DNA of 64,000 bases from Auricularia sp. M13 (lineage: Eukaryota; Basidiomycota; Agaricomycetes; Auriculariales; Auriculariaceae): NCBI GenBank assembly GCA_037042915.1, contig CM073201.1:3224001-3288000 (forward strand), in the 5' to 3' direction. How positions within the stretch are numbered: the stretch's first letter is position 1; every line of letters begins with the position of its first letter. Under the pieces are notes generated by a model, which saw only the letters and a list, made by a program, of their open reading frames with translations, did not search any database and was not told the DNA's origin. This document shows positions 1 to 11,472 of the stretch, piece by piece. The position numbers were made by a program, and so were the translations under genes.

Positions 1-177
1 CTTCTGCGCAGCGGCGTACTTTTCCCGTTCCCTTTCCAGATTGTCCCGTGCCAGCTGCTCTTCAACGTCTTCTTTTCTGCGTGTCAGCGCGACAGCTCGC
101 ATGACACGCACGCGCAAAATACCTCGCTCCTCAAGAGTTCTGTCCCGAATATTGCTGATCCGCCCGTGCGATGACAT
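1..177 (-). CDS. Coiled-coil protein, 5' part only (runs off the left edge)
   Basis: The minus strand is open from an ATG at 177 to the window edge, giving 59 residues that begin MSSHGRISNIRDRTLEERG. From about residue 37 the sequence is dense in Glu, Arg, Lys, Gln and Leu (for example DVEEQLARDNLEREREKYA), a typical start of a coiled coil. No domain is recognisable in so short a piece. The ATG is chosen because it is the first in the charged frame and has an acceptor-like CACAG about 10 nt upstream, so a 5' UTR intron may end there. The tandem exon-module array at 380-1640 lies upstream on the same strand and could supply leader exons. Coding status is inferred from composition only. Confidence 0.5.
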   Translation of the reverse strand, partial: MSSHGRISNIRDRTLEERGILRVRVMRAVALTRRKEDVEEQLARDNLEREREKYAAAQK

Positions 178-379
178 CGTGAGTTACTGTGTCCACGGGT
201 CCGAGTGCCATTCAGCTGCATTCAAAGCCGGGCCGTTACGGACTTACAGTGCGTATTCGGAGGGTGTGGTCGTTGTGCGCGACGTGATTTTTGTCCTTCC
301 CTTTTTGCTGGCTATCTATCTTATTGTGAGCAACCTCTACATCAATACGGGTATCACTGCTCTGTACTGGGCAATGGGA

Positions 380-1640
380 CGACAGCCGTTGGCGCGGTCA
401 TCAACTGTGTCAGAGGTACAAACCAGTACAAGTCCGACTACCATTGACGCCTGGCCAGCGGGCAGCACAAATCAGTGCGAGGCGGGCTGGCCTCAAGGAG
501 GCAGGAAGGGCGAGGATCAAGTAAAGCATGACACCACCGACAGTACTTACCCGTTGCAGAGGGATGCTCGACAATTGGATCTTCGCCTCTCGTGCGCGTT
601 TTGGTGTCTATGTATGATATGATGATTCAACGAAACATTCATGACAGGGCGACACAGGTGACGGACGAGACGATCATGAACGACGCCCGAAGGGCTCAAC
701 GACGTCAGAGGTACCAATCAGTACAAGTCGGACTACCGTTGAGCCCTGCCTCGGGTCAGCCTGCGGCACAGACCAGTGCGAGGCGGGCTGGCGCACGAGA
801 GCGCGGCCCCTCACCGCTGATGAAGTTGAAAGAAGCCAGGACCGTACTTACCGTCGCAGACGCGTGCTCGAGCCCTGGTTGTTCGCCTGTCGTCCGTCTG
901 ACGGTGTCTATGACCTCGTTGAGTAAAACAATTCATGAAGCCGAGCAACGTGAAGCACGACACGATGAGGAAGGACCCCGGAACGACTCAACGTCGTCAG
1001 AGGTACCAATCAGTACAAGTCTGACTACGGTTGAGCCCTGCCTCGGGCCAGCCGGCGGCACAAACCAGTGCGAGGCGCGCTGGCGCTCGAGAGCGCAGCC
1101 CTCAGATGAGGTTGCAGTGATGGGCGGGGTATAAGAGGGGACGAGCAGCACAAGTACGTACCGGCGCAGACAGTTGGCGTTGGCGTTGGGTGTTCGCCTG
1201 TGATGGGCGTTGGGGCTGTCTAGACTGTAGGAGACAATGAGTAAAGAGTTAATGAAAGGGAGGTGGGTGAAGGACGAGACAATGCGCATCGACGGTCGAG
1301 AGGTCAACGTCGTCAGAGGTACCAATCAGTACAAGTCTGACTAGCGTTGACGCCAGGCCAGCGGGCGGCACAAATCAGTGCGAGGCGCGCTGGCGCTCGA
1401 GACGCAGCCAAATGAGGGTGTAGTCATGGAAGCAAGCAGCCAGCGACAAGACTTACCTTCGCTCGACGCCCTCGACTGACTGATGCTTTGTTGCCAGTGT
1501 CCTCGAGGAAGAACTCCAACGATGCTAGAGGTACAACACAGTACACTAGCGTCGAGAAGCTCTCGTCAGCGTGCGGCACAACTCAGTGCGGGCGCGCTGG
1601 GTCTTGAGTGTTAGGCAAGATGCGGCGCTTCCCGCCGGCC
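380..1640 (-). repeat. Tandem exon-intron module array, copy 1
   Basis: Four or five diverged units of about 210-310 bp repeat here. Each carries a GAGGTACCAATCAGTACA-like core (near 409, 709, 1003, 1315, 1528) and a CGGCACAAATCAGTGCGAGG block. Read on the minus strand, the units hold short segments bounded by an acceptor and a good donor (GTAAGT or GTACGT): 1457-1524 (68 nt), 1162-1224 (63), 852-907 (56) and 551-607 (57). Several share GGCGAACA and CTCGAGCACGCGTCTG. The array ends toward gene 1-177 with a GTTGCTCACAATAA stretch that copy 3 also has. It may be a set of leader or coding exons, or a dispersed repeat that carries splice signals. Confidence 0.6.
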
Positions 1641-1917
1641 GCAGATTTACTCGCGGTCGGCGCCCGAAACCGCGCAATTGCGCCGAGTCAACGGATCCCG
1701 AGCGGCTAACACGACATTTTGACGACGAATGTTGTTTCCTCACACCCCAGACTTGTATTTTAACCGCAGAACAGAAATAATTAGCGAGAAACATATCTAT
1801 GAAATCCCTTTGCCTCTGGTGACGCGTGTTTTCCTTCGAATCTTCTCCGCGAACCTACCGTTACACAGCCCATTGATCCAACTGGCTTCTACCCGAAAAA
1901 GGCTATTCCCCACCTTC

Positions 1918-2549
1918 TGAAACGTCAGCGGCTTAACATTCGTCCAACACGCCACCGTTCAATACAGCGCTTCTCGGGTTTCTTGGCGAGGCCACTTTTT
2001 TTGATATACACGTCAGCCCCGCCAAGCAGAGGCCACTTTGCACCGGCAAGGCTCGCCCGAGCTCGCTAACGGCGTGATACAGCGTGCTTCTCCGTGTGAT
2101 CACGCCAAAAATAGTAGCATCTTCAGCTTGAGAGCTGAAGAGACGCGAGACTGTGTTGCATCCTGTCCAACGCATGCCTTATGAACTTTTGATGAAAAAC
2201 TGTATGTAGAATTCTGCCTTTTGGACGCGTATTCCCACCCATAAAAACATCTCTTACCGGACATGGGCAGCTCGTCAGTGACAGCCGCAACGTTCAGGAA
2301 ACTGTCAAACTTAGTTGTCTTAGTTGAAATACATGCTTTCCAGGCCCCTTGAGTCCTCTGGATATAGACGACGTGTAAAGGTGACCCGATTTGGGTGCGT
2401 TTCCGTGCATCGGGATGTGAGCCGGTGCAAAGTGGCCTCGGCTTGGCGGGGCCGACGTGTATCAACAAAAAGTGGGCCCCGCCAAGAAACCCGAGAAGCG
2501 CTGTATTGAACGGTGGCGTTTGGACGAATGTTAAGCCGCTGACGTTTCA
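1918..2549. repeat. Inverted-repeat element, about 130-bp arms
   Basis: The left arm starts TGAAACGTCAGCGGCTTAAC at 1918. Its reverse complement ends the right arm at 2549. The match continues for roughly 130 bp per arm with some differences, including CTTCTCGGGTTTCTTGGCG. The 360-bp centre has no recognisable coding sequence. The form fits a MITE or fold-back element, but I see no convincing target-site duplication. The right end is only 46 bp from the ATG of the next gene, so the element probably supplies part of that gene's promoter or leader. Confidence 0.6.
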
Positions 2550-2595
2550 CGACTCCCATCTTTTCTCTTTGCCCCTCGCCCCACTCCTTTCTCCC

Positions 2596-3354
2596 ATGGC
2601 TCGAGCTACAGCCATCGCCTCCCGCAACAAAGACAAGCCCGAGGCTGCTCCCACCACTGCTGCTCGTCCGCGCAAGGTCGTCGCCGACGCTGCCAGTCGC
2701 GCGAAGCCAAATCATCCTCCTGCGCCTTCGATTGCTCATGGACCCGCTGCTCGTCCGCGCAGAAGCGTGCGGCAGGATCCTGTCCCAGAAGTTATGCCTC
2801 GTATCACACGTGCTCGCAACCGCGACGGCAAGGAAGCGCCTGAATTGGACGCAACCGTGCGGTTTCTCGTTCGCTCCTACGTCTCTCACGACTCATCCAT
2901 TCCAACAGTCTGCCTCCAAGGCCTCCAAGCGCGGTGAAACGGCCGTTGAGACAGGCGGCAAACGCGTCGGCAAGACAGCCCCCGATGGGGAACCAAAGGT
3001 CCGTTTGCCTTCGTTCGTGGTTCTCTCACGCCTCATCTATTCGTTCCACACTCTGTATCTCAGGGCCGCAAGCGGGCTTCGACCGCCGCTGAGCCACGCG
3101 ACAAACGCAAGCGTGTGAAGACCTCTGAGGCGAACACGGCACCGGCCGCCCACAGCGCTGTTATCGCTGAACTGCGAGACGCAATCAAGGCTCTTCACGC
3201 AGAGCTCATCGCCGGCCTCAAACATGCACGCAGTGAAGGCCACAGGGAATATATCTACCTCCGTGAGGAGATCAAAGACCTCAGGGAATATCTCCCCACG
3301 CTCGACATGACCGACCTCCCTCCCGTTTCCCCCACATCTCCCGAGCTCCAATAG
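2596..3354 (+). CDS. Small basic protein with C-terminal coiled coil (3 exons)
   Basis: Exons 2596-2856, 2909-2998 and 3064-3354 join in frame to 213 aa. Introns are GTGCGG...CAACAG (52 nt) and GTCCGT...CTCAG (65 nt). Residues 1-125 are low-complexity and rich in Ala, Pro, Lys and Arg, with clusters such as PRDKRKRVK that could be nuclear localisation signals. Residues 135-195 (AVIAELRDAIKALHAELIAG, then YLREEIKDLREYL) form a helical heptad-like segment, followed by a Pro-rich tail. No enzyme motif is visible. A degenerate copy of its 3' end lies on the minus strand near 18.5 kb. A DNA- or chromatin-associated role is only a guess from charge. Confidence 0.65.
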
Positions 3355-4510
3355 TTTGTTCGCTCATATAGACACAACACTTCGAATCAATGCCATACAA
3401 TTTGTCTTGCTTCAATGTGTGATTTCGTGTTCCGTGTGAGTGTTTTGTGTCACTCAGTGCTGAAGATTCAAGAACAATACCACTCTCACCTCATACAAAA
3501 TAAACCAACCCAACACCCTTGCGATATTACACAGCGTCCGAGGAGGGCACAGCTACATAACCACCGACCGTATGAATTCTTTAGGACATATCGAAGCAAA
3601 ACCCGTGCAGTGCTTCGGGACCGAGCGAAAGGTTCCGTCGGGTATCTCCGCAAGTCAACCTCTTCCTTCCACCCCACGCCCTGCTCGCGTCAACCTCACT
3701 GACCCGCCGATTTTTTGTCCAACCCAGCCGCCATTCCCACCATCCCCTGGCTTACATGCCAATATGCGCGTTTCACGGCGGCGTCACTGCATACACGCCC
3801 GTCCCATGACATAGTCCTGGACCCGCTGTCTTTCCAGCTGTCTAATTCAACCCGCGCTCTCCTCTACATCGACCCGCGGATTATACTCTTGTCCTGCCGC
3901 AATCCACACCCCACCATCGTCTGGCTTACATGCCAATACGCCCGTCCGTTGACTACGGCGCCGCGCTGCTTGTACCTACCTTCCACCCGCGCATTTTGCT
4001 TGTGTCGATTGCAGGCTATATATATATATACACCATCGTCTGGCTTACATGCCAATACGCCCGTTGACCACGGCCGGCGCCTTGACTGCGCACGCAGCGT
4101 CCATCACACTACAGGGCCGTCTAGTGATACCTATTCTCGTTCGCCCGCCGTCTCTCTCTCACCGCTTTCGCATCTGAAATATAACCATTGCCCTTCATGA
4201 CTCACGACATGCAGAAACGTCTGCAATTTTTTTTTTTAGGAAACGCTTAGTTATTCGAGCATCCACTCGATACACGCATACTGGGGTTCACGGCAGCAGA
4301 TCACGATGCTCGCTATAGCTGCAACATTCTAGGCCCACGTGGCCTAGCTTCTCCTCCGGCTCGCACGTCTTGAAAAAACAAACCTCTGCCGGCGTGGTAA
4401 CCGCGGTGCGCGCCGCCCTGATCGCCCGCAGCAGATGATTACGGAGGTTCGGTGGCTCCGATGTCCTCGCTGCCAGGCCCTCAATACGATTCACTTGCTG
4501 CAAGTTTCCG
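3355..4510. other. Intergenic region with three copies of a 32-bp motif
   Basis: No gene is supported here. A motif close to CATCGTCTGGCTTACATGCC plus AATACGCCCGT occurs three times in the same orientation, at about 3739-3770, 3911-3944 and 4031-4063. The last two are nearly identical. A short (TA)n run at 4018-4030 precedes the third, and a poly-T tract lies near 4230. They could be remnants of a dispersed repeat or protein-binding sites. Confidence 0.55.
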
Positions 4511-6225
4511 CTAAGTAATCGCAGCGGTATGAAGCTCTGCATCACTTACAACTGCATTCCAGACCGCGTTATCTGCGCACCAGAGATTGCTCGGATATAT
4601 GCCGTGGTCGCGGATACGGTGGGAGCCACGATGCTGCTTCAGGCGCCAAGGGCTGGCAATGTAGCTCATCCCGACGTTGTCCATGCAGAAACTTTTCGTC
4701 CTCGCGTCGTCGATACCGCCGGCGCATGCGGCTTCGGCGTAACGCCAAGCCTCCAGCAGCTGTTTCTTCACGTGCTGGCACACGGCTGACTTCGCCGTCT
4801 GCGCTGCGTATGCGAGCGCTAGGCACGCTTCGTAATTGGTCCACCAGCGGGGAGCGTCGTCGTCGTTCGAGCACGGTTGAGGGTGAACCAAGGCCAGCAG
4901 GTATCTCGCGAACCGAGTCGAGAGCTCGCCGTCGGCGACTCCCCAGCGGGGCAAGATCAGGGGGGAGAGCATCGCTGCGCACGCGGCGCGACGCACCATC
5001 TGATGTCCCACACGATATTCGTGGCATGCGATGACATCTTCCGCGGGTAGGCAGTTGAAGACGGCCCTGACGAAGGGCACCAGTGTCTCCAGTTGCGCCT
5101 CGCAGAAAAGCAGAACGCGAAGCACCCCGAGCAGGTGTAGAGACAGGTATGGCACCGTACCGCGCTCCATTGGAATCATTGGCAAAACGTCCCCCAGCGC
5201 TACATTCTGAGCCGTGGTGTGCAATGCCTCCGTGATATACTAGGTGACCGTCAGCATCGCGAAAAACACAATGAGCGCTCCCCGATACGCACCGCGATAT
5301 GTCTATCGTCTGCGCGCAACAAATGTTCTGCGACGGCCTGCATCAACCAGCCGAAGCACGACCAGTGTACTAGACTGCCGCCGGCACACATCTCCAGGCC
5401 GCTCTTGAGCACCGAAAAATCCAGATGATCGGGCGACGGGTCGAGGTCAAAAGCCATTATCCAGGCGCGCGCAGCAGGACACGTCCCCCGAGGCCACCAT
5501 TTCATGACAGCCTTGAACGCCACGGCTTGGTTGTCTGCCGGTGTACGGTGGAGCATGCGTACTGCCTCCGCCAGCACATTGCACATCTCGCGGACGTCGC
5601 GGTCCCACCCTGTCGGAAGGTCGTGTATGGTTCGCACTGCGGTCGGCGGCGCGCCATATGACATTAGGTACGTTGTCACAGCCAGTCGTTTTGCACCGCA
5701 TTTACTCACCGAGGGCTCTGTCCACAACCCTGGCTACGTGAGCCGACTGCGCGACGGCGGAATATGGGATGTGAAAGAACGTCACGTCCGGCTGCCCTGC
5801 GGGACGAGCGCGTGGTCCCCATGCCAGCTCGTCCTCTATGAGACGCAGCAGACGGCCAGCGTTCAAGAGTAGTTGCACGTCCGCCTGGGCCGGGAGACAC
5901 GCGATGACATACGCACGCATCGTGTACGCGAGGGAGTCCGGGATGCGTCGAACGACGGGGTATTCAAAGCGCCGCACGATTTTCTAGAGTGGTGCGTATG
6001 TGCTCATAAGCCTCACGCTCTCGCGTCGGACCGGCAACTCACTTCGATGAGAGTCTGCACTGTAGCAATATTCCAGAAGCGTGGGACGCTGAAGATCTGG
6101 CACCGCAGATGCCGGTTGACGCAGACCAAGCGCCACGGCCGCAGGATGCCCATGGAGAGTCCAACCTCGAAAACGTGACGGACGACGTCGATGGGCACAT
6201 TTCGCGGTGGTGAGTTCGCGGTCAT
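4511..6225 (-). CDS. F-box domain protein (4 exons)
   Basis: Exons 5983..5710, 5636..5293 and 5239..4511 follow a first exon 6225..6043. All phases close, giving 509 aa. Introns start GTGAGT, GTGAGT and GTGCGT. The N-terminus (NVPIDVVRHVFEVGL, then PWRLVCVNRHLR and FSVPRFWNIATVQTL, residues about 7-58) has the LPxDVxxxIF...CxxxR...P.LW layout of basidiomycete F-box domains, which recruit substrates to SCF ubiquitin ligases through Skp1. The remaining 450 residues are helical and Cys/Trp-containing, without a recognisable substrate-binding repeat. The ATG at 6225 is the first in frame before the F-box. The F-box call is moderately sure. The rest is uncharacterised. Confidence 0.7.
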
Positions 6226-6742
6226 GACTATTGACGCGAAGTTTGCTCTGCGGTGAGCTTTATAGCGGGCAGATGATGTGGGCGGGCAGAAGGCAAGATG
6301 CCACGGTGGGGAGTTTACTTCTCCGCTGAAGAAATACCGCACGCCCGACCTCTCTCCCGCAGTTTGTCTGTCACTCCCGCTCTTTGTGACCGGCACTGGG
6401 CGTGTCGCATGGCTGTGTTGCAACACAGACAACAGAACACGATAGGGAACACGATAGGCATCTCTGATTCACCAAGCGGGCCATCTCTGGGTCCCGGATT
6501 GCCTGGCTCCTGTGCGGGTCCACGCGTGCGCTCATACGATCCCTCAACGCCGTATCATATGGTGAACGTGGCGACTGGTTGTTCCATCAACTCCCGCGCA
6601 GCAAAGAACACATCACGGGTTCGTGTAAATACATTGCAGGTGGGCTCTCCGAACTCGCGCGAAACACGTTGATCATTTCACGGGCTCGTGAGCATCTCGT
6701 GAACGGCGTCCAACGTCCACTAGTGAGGCCGGTCGCATTATA
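6226..6742. other. Intergenic, nothing recognised
   Basis: Between the F-box gene start and the exonuclease gene stop. It likely holds the F-box promoter and the 3' end of the next gene. I see no RNA gene or repeat here. Confidence 0.5.
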
Positions 6743-8149
6743 TCAGCACAAAGTGGCCCTATGAATCAACGACGCAATGCGGACCTTAGCGTCATTTCCC
6801 GCATTGTGCCAGTGTTCCATGTCTACGTCGAGATGCAGGATGGTCATCATGTCGATCATTGAAATGCGGTCGTTCACGGGCGAGCGCGTGCCCGTCTTGC
6901 CGGCGAACAGGACTTGAGTGTCGAAATAAGCAACGAATCCGCGCAGGAGAGGGAGATGTCCCTGGATCGCGTAATCCGAGTCAGCGGGAAGCACATGGTA
7001 TCGGGTGAGCAGGAATCTACACAGCCGTCAGTTATCACGCGGAAACCAATCGAACAAGATGCCACGGCGACTGGCCTGCGCTCCAAATTATGGTCGTGAC
7101 AGGAAATGTAGAGCGGGCCTCTCGCGCGCGCATTGTCGACCATGCCGCGGAGGCGGACGAAGGCCTCCGCGAGAGAGATCTCGACTGTGCCGCCAAATCG
7201 GAACTCCGGGAAGTTCCTCTTGCCAAAGGGTTTGTCGCGCCAGTGCCTGTTGTCGCCAATGAGGAAGTGGTGGTAGCTACAGCCGGCGTCATCGAGCGAG
7301 AAGACCGCAATACCGATCTCGGTGAGACGAGTTGGGTCCCTGATTGATACCTCGATGTCCAGTGCGATCCAGGTACCGGTCCCAGACATGTAACACGCAC
7401 GCGCGTTGGAGTACGTGATGCGTGCATCAGCGAGGCCCCGAAGCGCTGCCTCGTTGGATGGCGCGCGCGCTGTGCCTGCAACTACGGCCGCCGGGGTCAA
7501 GCCCGCGGGGACCGAGTTAGTAATGCCGACTCCCGTGCGGGTGCGGTTCAACTGCGACGACGAAAGGAAGGCGACATTGAGCGCGGTTCGAGAACGGCGA
7601 AATAGCATTCGCTGGGCTGCTGTTCACGTACCTGTTTCACCGAGGCAATCTCCAGCTGGGTACGGTATACTCGCACGATGGGAGGTGCATTGATCGATTG
7701 ATCTCCCCCAACGCCGACGCGGAACTCCCTCACTTGAGTAGAGAGCGTGAACGCTGGCACGGTGGGGTCATCGCGTGCGGTGAGCGTAGCTGCAGCGACG
7801 AGCACTCTGATCTGTTCGTCCTTGAAGAAGGTCCGTGTAAGCCCGTCGCTACGGACGCCTGAATGGCATGTCACTGAGTGCAAGAGGGCGAGATGGTAGT
7901 GCACGCGCCTTCGTATAGCACGATACCCATCTCCTGGCTGGACCACAGCGGGTGAGGGAAGAGGCTCTTGTCGCCCTGCGCGCGTACGGCGGCCTCCTTA
8001 TGATCAAGATGGCGAAGAAACCCGGTCAGCACGCCGCGAGCAGGGTGCCATGGCTCTACGGGAGTGAATCCATTGAAGACTACCTCGTTGAAGAGGTAAA
8101 ACACTGAGCCGAGGTCCGTGAAGGCCGCGTCCGTGTTGGTCTGCGTCAT
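6743..8149 (-). CDS. DEDDh 3'-5' exonuclease-like protein (Gfd2/YDR514C type)
   Basis: The C-terminal half carries the three DEDDh exonuclease motifs in order: Exo I TWIALDIE...LTEIGIAVF, Exo II PLYISCHDHNLE, and Exo III HWHNAGNDAKVR (HxAGxDA). The FDTQVLF segment before Exo III is typical of the fungal Gfd2/YDR514C-like family. Exons 8149..7927, 7873..7632 and 7551..about 7060 join in phase through GT-AG introns. The last exon, 7016..6743, needs a phase that no GT donor in 7022-7110 supplies, so there is a non-canonical intron or a 1-nt indel. The N-terminal about 190 residues are unrecognised. The substrate (RNA or DNA) is unknown. The start codon lies 121 bp from a divergent gene. Confidence 0.7.
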
Positions 8150-8270
8150 AAAAGCACTCGAGACGGACGTTCAGCCTGTGAGCAGTGAGAGGAAGCGGAG
8201 ATCAAATGCGTACCAGGGGAGATTGATATAAGAAGACCGCATGTAGGCCCCGCAGCATAATATCACCGCG
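8150..8270. promoter_or_regulatory. Probable bidirectional promoter
   Basis: Only 121 bp separate the ATGs of the divergent genes at 8149 (minus) and 8271 (plus), so both promoters must overlap here. AT-rich TATA-like stretches occur near 8226 (TTGATATAAG) and 8256 (CATAATATC). Inferred from gene layout alone. Confidence 0.4.
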
Positions 8271-9011
8271 ATGTCTGACAACGATCTCTCCTCGAGCTTC
8301 CTCAGACGCCTGCTCGCTTCAAGCGACGATGAGTCAATCTGGCTGGAGAACCCCGTGGTGCAAGTAATGTCCATTGCGAGGAAGACCTTTCGACACACCC
8401 TCGCCGATGAACTCAATGGGTCTTCGGAGCCCAACGCAGTCATCGGCTTCCGGGGCGTCATTTCAGACGGCACACTCTGCGTCCGCGTGTCATTCGGACC
8501 CCACGTATGGTCTCAGATCAGACGTGAAGTCGTGGTGCCTTTGGCAGTTGTGCGAGTCAGGCACATGAGACGCTGTGTCATGGCGTACATAGGCCCGCGG
8601 TGAGTACAACTTTGGCGCAGTCTCGTGTCCACACGGCTCACCAGCGAGAGCACATCCAGCATGGCGCAGGACACTATCGTCCTTCTCGATGTAGATGTGC
8701 TATGCGAGGTCGCTGTATCGCTCGGAGATCCCGTAGGGCCGGAGCGCCACAACGTCTTCATGTTCGGACAACACGCCGACGACGCGGCTTCGGCCACAGC
8801 GGCTACTGTGTTCCTCACGCGTTACGGCGTGCCGCGATGCGTAGCCGAATACTACGGACCCAGGTTGTGCACTTTGGAAACAGCCGAAGAGGTTTATGCT
8901 GAGCTGACAGTACTCAATATCTGCACCGTGAGGCGATCTCGACTGGGAGGCCTCAGTTTCATACGGGATGACAATGTGCTCGAGACCATGTTATTCAGGG
9001 ACGAACAATAG
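8271..9011 (+). CDS. Hypothetical protein, 226 aa (2 exons)
   Basis: Exon 8271-8599 joins exon 8660-9011 in frame across a GTGAGT...ATCCAG intron. The protein starts MSDNDLSSSFLRRLLAS and has no motif I recognise. The second exon opens MAQDTIVLLDVDVLCEV, which looks like a compact globular domain of alternating strands and helices. It lies head-to-head with the DEDDh exonuclease gene, and co-expression is possible. The alternative start at the second-exon ATG (8661) would give a 117-aa product. No signal peptide or membrane segment is seen. Confidence 0.5.
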
Positions 9012-9045
9012 ACAGGCTTTGCTTCCTTCACAGGACATAGATAGT

Positions 9046-11472
9046 CTAATTATTCATCCAGCTCGAGACTGTCTGCGCGAAGTCGCGCGAAGACCAGGTG
9101 CGGATGGCATGCTCGCCGGCGTAGTTCGCCGGATCGCGGCGAGGGTTGTGAACGTTGACGTCGACTCTGAAATAGGAAAGGTCGTGCTGAAGGGCGAGCA
9201 GGCGGCTATCAGAAGCGCGTCCAGGGGCGGACAGAGCGCGCTCAATTTTCTGGCCGACGGCGTCCACATCCCTGAACCGCGTCTTGAGGTTCTGCCAGGT
9301 GCCGAGAGGGACTCCGACCGCAGGGGCCACGAGGTTGGGGGTGACCTCGTAAATTACGCCATTGGCGAGGCGAACGTGAGATGGGCGAGTCGGGCGATAT
9401 ATGTCCAGGGAGAAGGTCTTGCAGATACGGAGGATGTGGGCCCATATGCGCCAGGACGCGTACGCTGTACCGTAGAGGAAGGGGGAACCGTCCGGCGCGC
9501 TGACAACGTCGCCGAGCAATGCGATACGCCTGTTGGGACGTGCGAGATCGATGCAGTATGCGATATCAGTGACAGCATCAGGGAACTGACGGCGGATGAG
9601 AGCGCTGACGGAGAGTGCTGCAGATGGTTCGAGTACAGGCATCCCATGCGGTAGATGATTCAGAGATTGGGGTGGAGTCGCACTCGGCGCGTCCGGCTCC
9701 ACGTCAACGAGCATGGGATTGTCGTGCGACGTTCCTTCATTCGCTTCGATGAGTGGAGGCACATCGACTGGTGCAGACGAAGGATGGGTAGGCGGCGCGA
9801 TGTTGGCATAGGCAAGACTCTGGGAGGATGTGTTCGGCGCTGAATTAATGGGGGTTGGAATGTGAATGAAAGGTTCCAGAGTGGTATCCCGCAACATGAA
9901 ATGAAGTATGAACAGATGAACGATAGGGACGTCGTCGGGGGAGTCAGGAGAGAGTCGTGAACGGTATACGTTGAGAGATTGAAGGGGGTGGAGACATAGC
10001 ATCGGAACTGACGGCGTGGGGCAGTTCATCTGAGACGAGAGGGTCCCATGCAAGATGGAGGTGCCCGGAGGCCTCAGGGACTCAGAGAAACCGACATCGT
10101 CCGCGCTGTGGAGAGTATCGCCGGAATACACATAGGCGCTCGGGCATGAGTCCAGGCATCGCCTCATAAGAGTGCGGGCGGCCGCCCATTCGTCGGGGAG
10201 AATATTGGCCAGCTTCAAAAGCCTACGAACGTTTGGCAGTGGCGAGTTTGCGGCATAAGTTGCAATGAAGAGTTCGGTGTGAACAAACGGCCGCGGGCCA
10301 GGCAGTTCACCACCGGCCGTAAGGAAGACAATGATACGTTTCTGGGTAACAGGGTGCGTGAGAGCTTGGTCGCAGACACAGGCAGCAGTGTAAACTTACC
10401 ATTGCAGGACGCCCGTCTGTATTGCGTTCAATGATTTGGACTGGAGCAGTCGCGGCAGGTGGGGACTGCACAGGGGATGAGATCAATGAGAATTGCGCGC
10501 ATGTATCAATAGGGGACTGACCGATTGCACATGGCTGACAGAAGAACCGGGCAGTTGAACAGTTAAGACGTCGTTCGTGAGCTCTCGCGGCGTAGACAAC
10601 GTCAATGCGGGTGAATCGAAAGGAATGTGAACGGCGGACGCGGGAACTGTTCCGTCTGTTGTAGCAGCGCGCCGACGGGCTTCGGCAGCGGCCACAGCGC
10701 GTGAAATGGCCTCAGCACGTGCTTGACCAGTGCGCTCTCGGGGACGGGGTATAACGACGAGAGATTGACCAGCGGGCGCAGGCGTGGGAGCAGGGGTAGC
10801 GTGGGCAGTTTGATCGTCTTGCGCGGGCGCGGGCGCGGCAGGAGGAGCGGGCGCGGCGTTGTCTGGATCGTCTTGCGCGGGCGCGGGAGCGGGCGCGGGC
10901 GTAGCGTGGCTGTCTGGATGGCCTTGCGCGGGCGCGGGCGCGGGAGCGGGCGCGGCGTGGGGGTCTGGATTGTCTTGCGCGAGAGTCGCGGACTCCTGAG
11001 CCTGCTCTTGGTTGGCGCACGGACAATGCGGGCACCGACAATGCCCGCACAGACAGGTGGGGGAGTAGTCGCAGCGCTCGCAGTCGCACGGTGAAGCGGC
11101 GCCTTGGGCGTGTCGAAGACGACGACGTTGCCGCCTTTCGGCTGCGGCCTCTTCTTCGCGCTGGCGGGCCTGGCGCACTCGCTCCTCGTCGGCTGCCGTG
11201 AAGTAATCCTGCCATGGCCGGGGCGGGCGGATAACGCGCCGTGGGCGGTTTTGAGCCACAGACGCCTGCGGCGCAGGAGTGCCGCCGCGAGTGGACGATG
11301 CGGCTGGCGCTCTGCCGTCAGAGTGTGAAGGGCCACGTGCGCGCCCTCGTGCTCGTCCGCGACCTCGGCCGCGAGTGCAGGGTGGCGGCTCTGAGGACGA
11401 GTGTTCGATGCCAGGATCTGGCGGCAGGTCTCGGGGCACCTCAAAGGCGTCGTTGGCGGGAGATTGAGCCAT
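9046..11472 (-). CDS. Large protein with Cys-rich cluster and Ala-Pro repeats (3 exons)
   Basis: Exons 11472..10522, 10465..10400 and 10341..9046 join in phase (introns GTCAGT...TGCAG and GTAAGT...CCCAG) to 770 aa. Residues about 30-130 are Arg/Gly- and Glu/Arg-rich. Residues about 129-152 form a dense Cys cluster (CDCERCDYSPTCLCGHCRCP) that could bind zinc. Residues about 160-235 repeat APAPAPAPAQDDPD-like units, encoded by GC-rich tandem DNA. Exon 3 begins KRIIVFLTAGGELPGPRPF and is the folded part, with a conserved-looking C-terminal domain around RVDVNVHNPRRDPANYAG. No catalytic motif is recognised. The ATG at 11472 was preferred over the upstream one at 11622 because the repeats and charge begin there. 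Confidence 0.6.
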
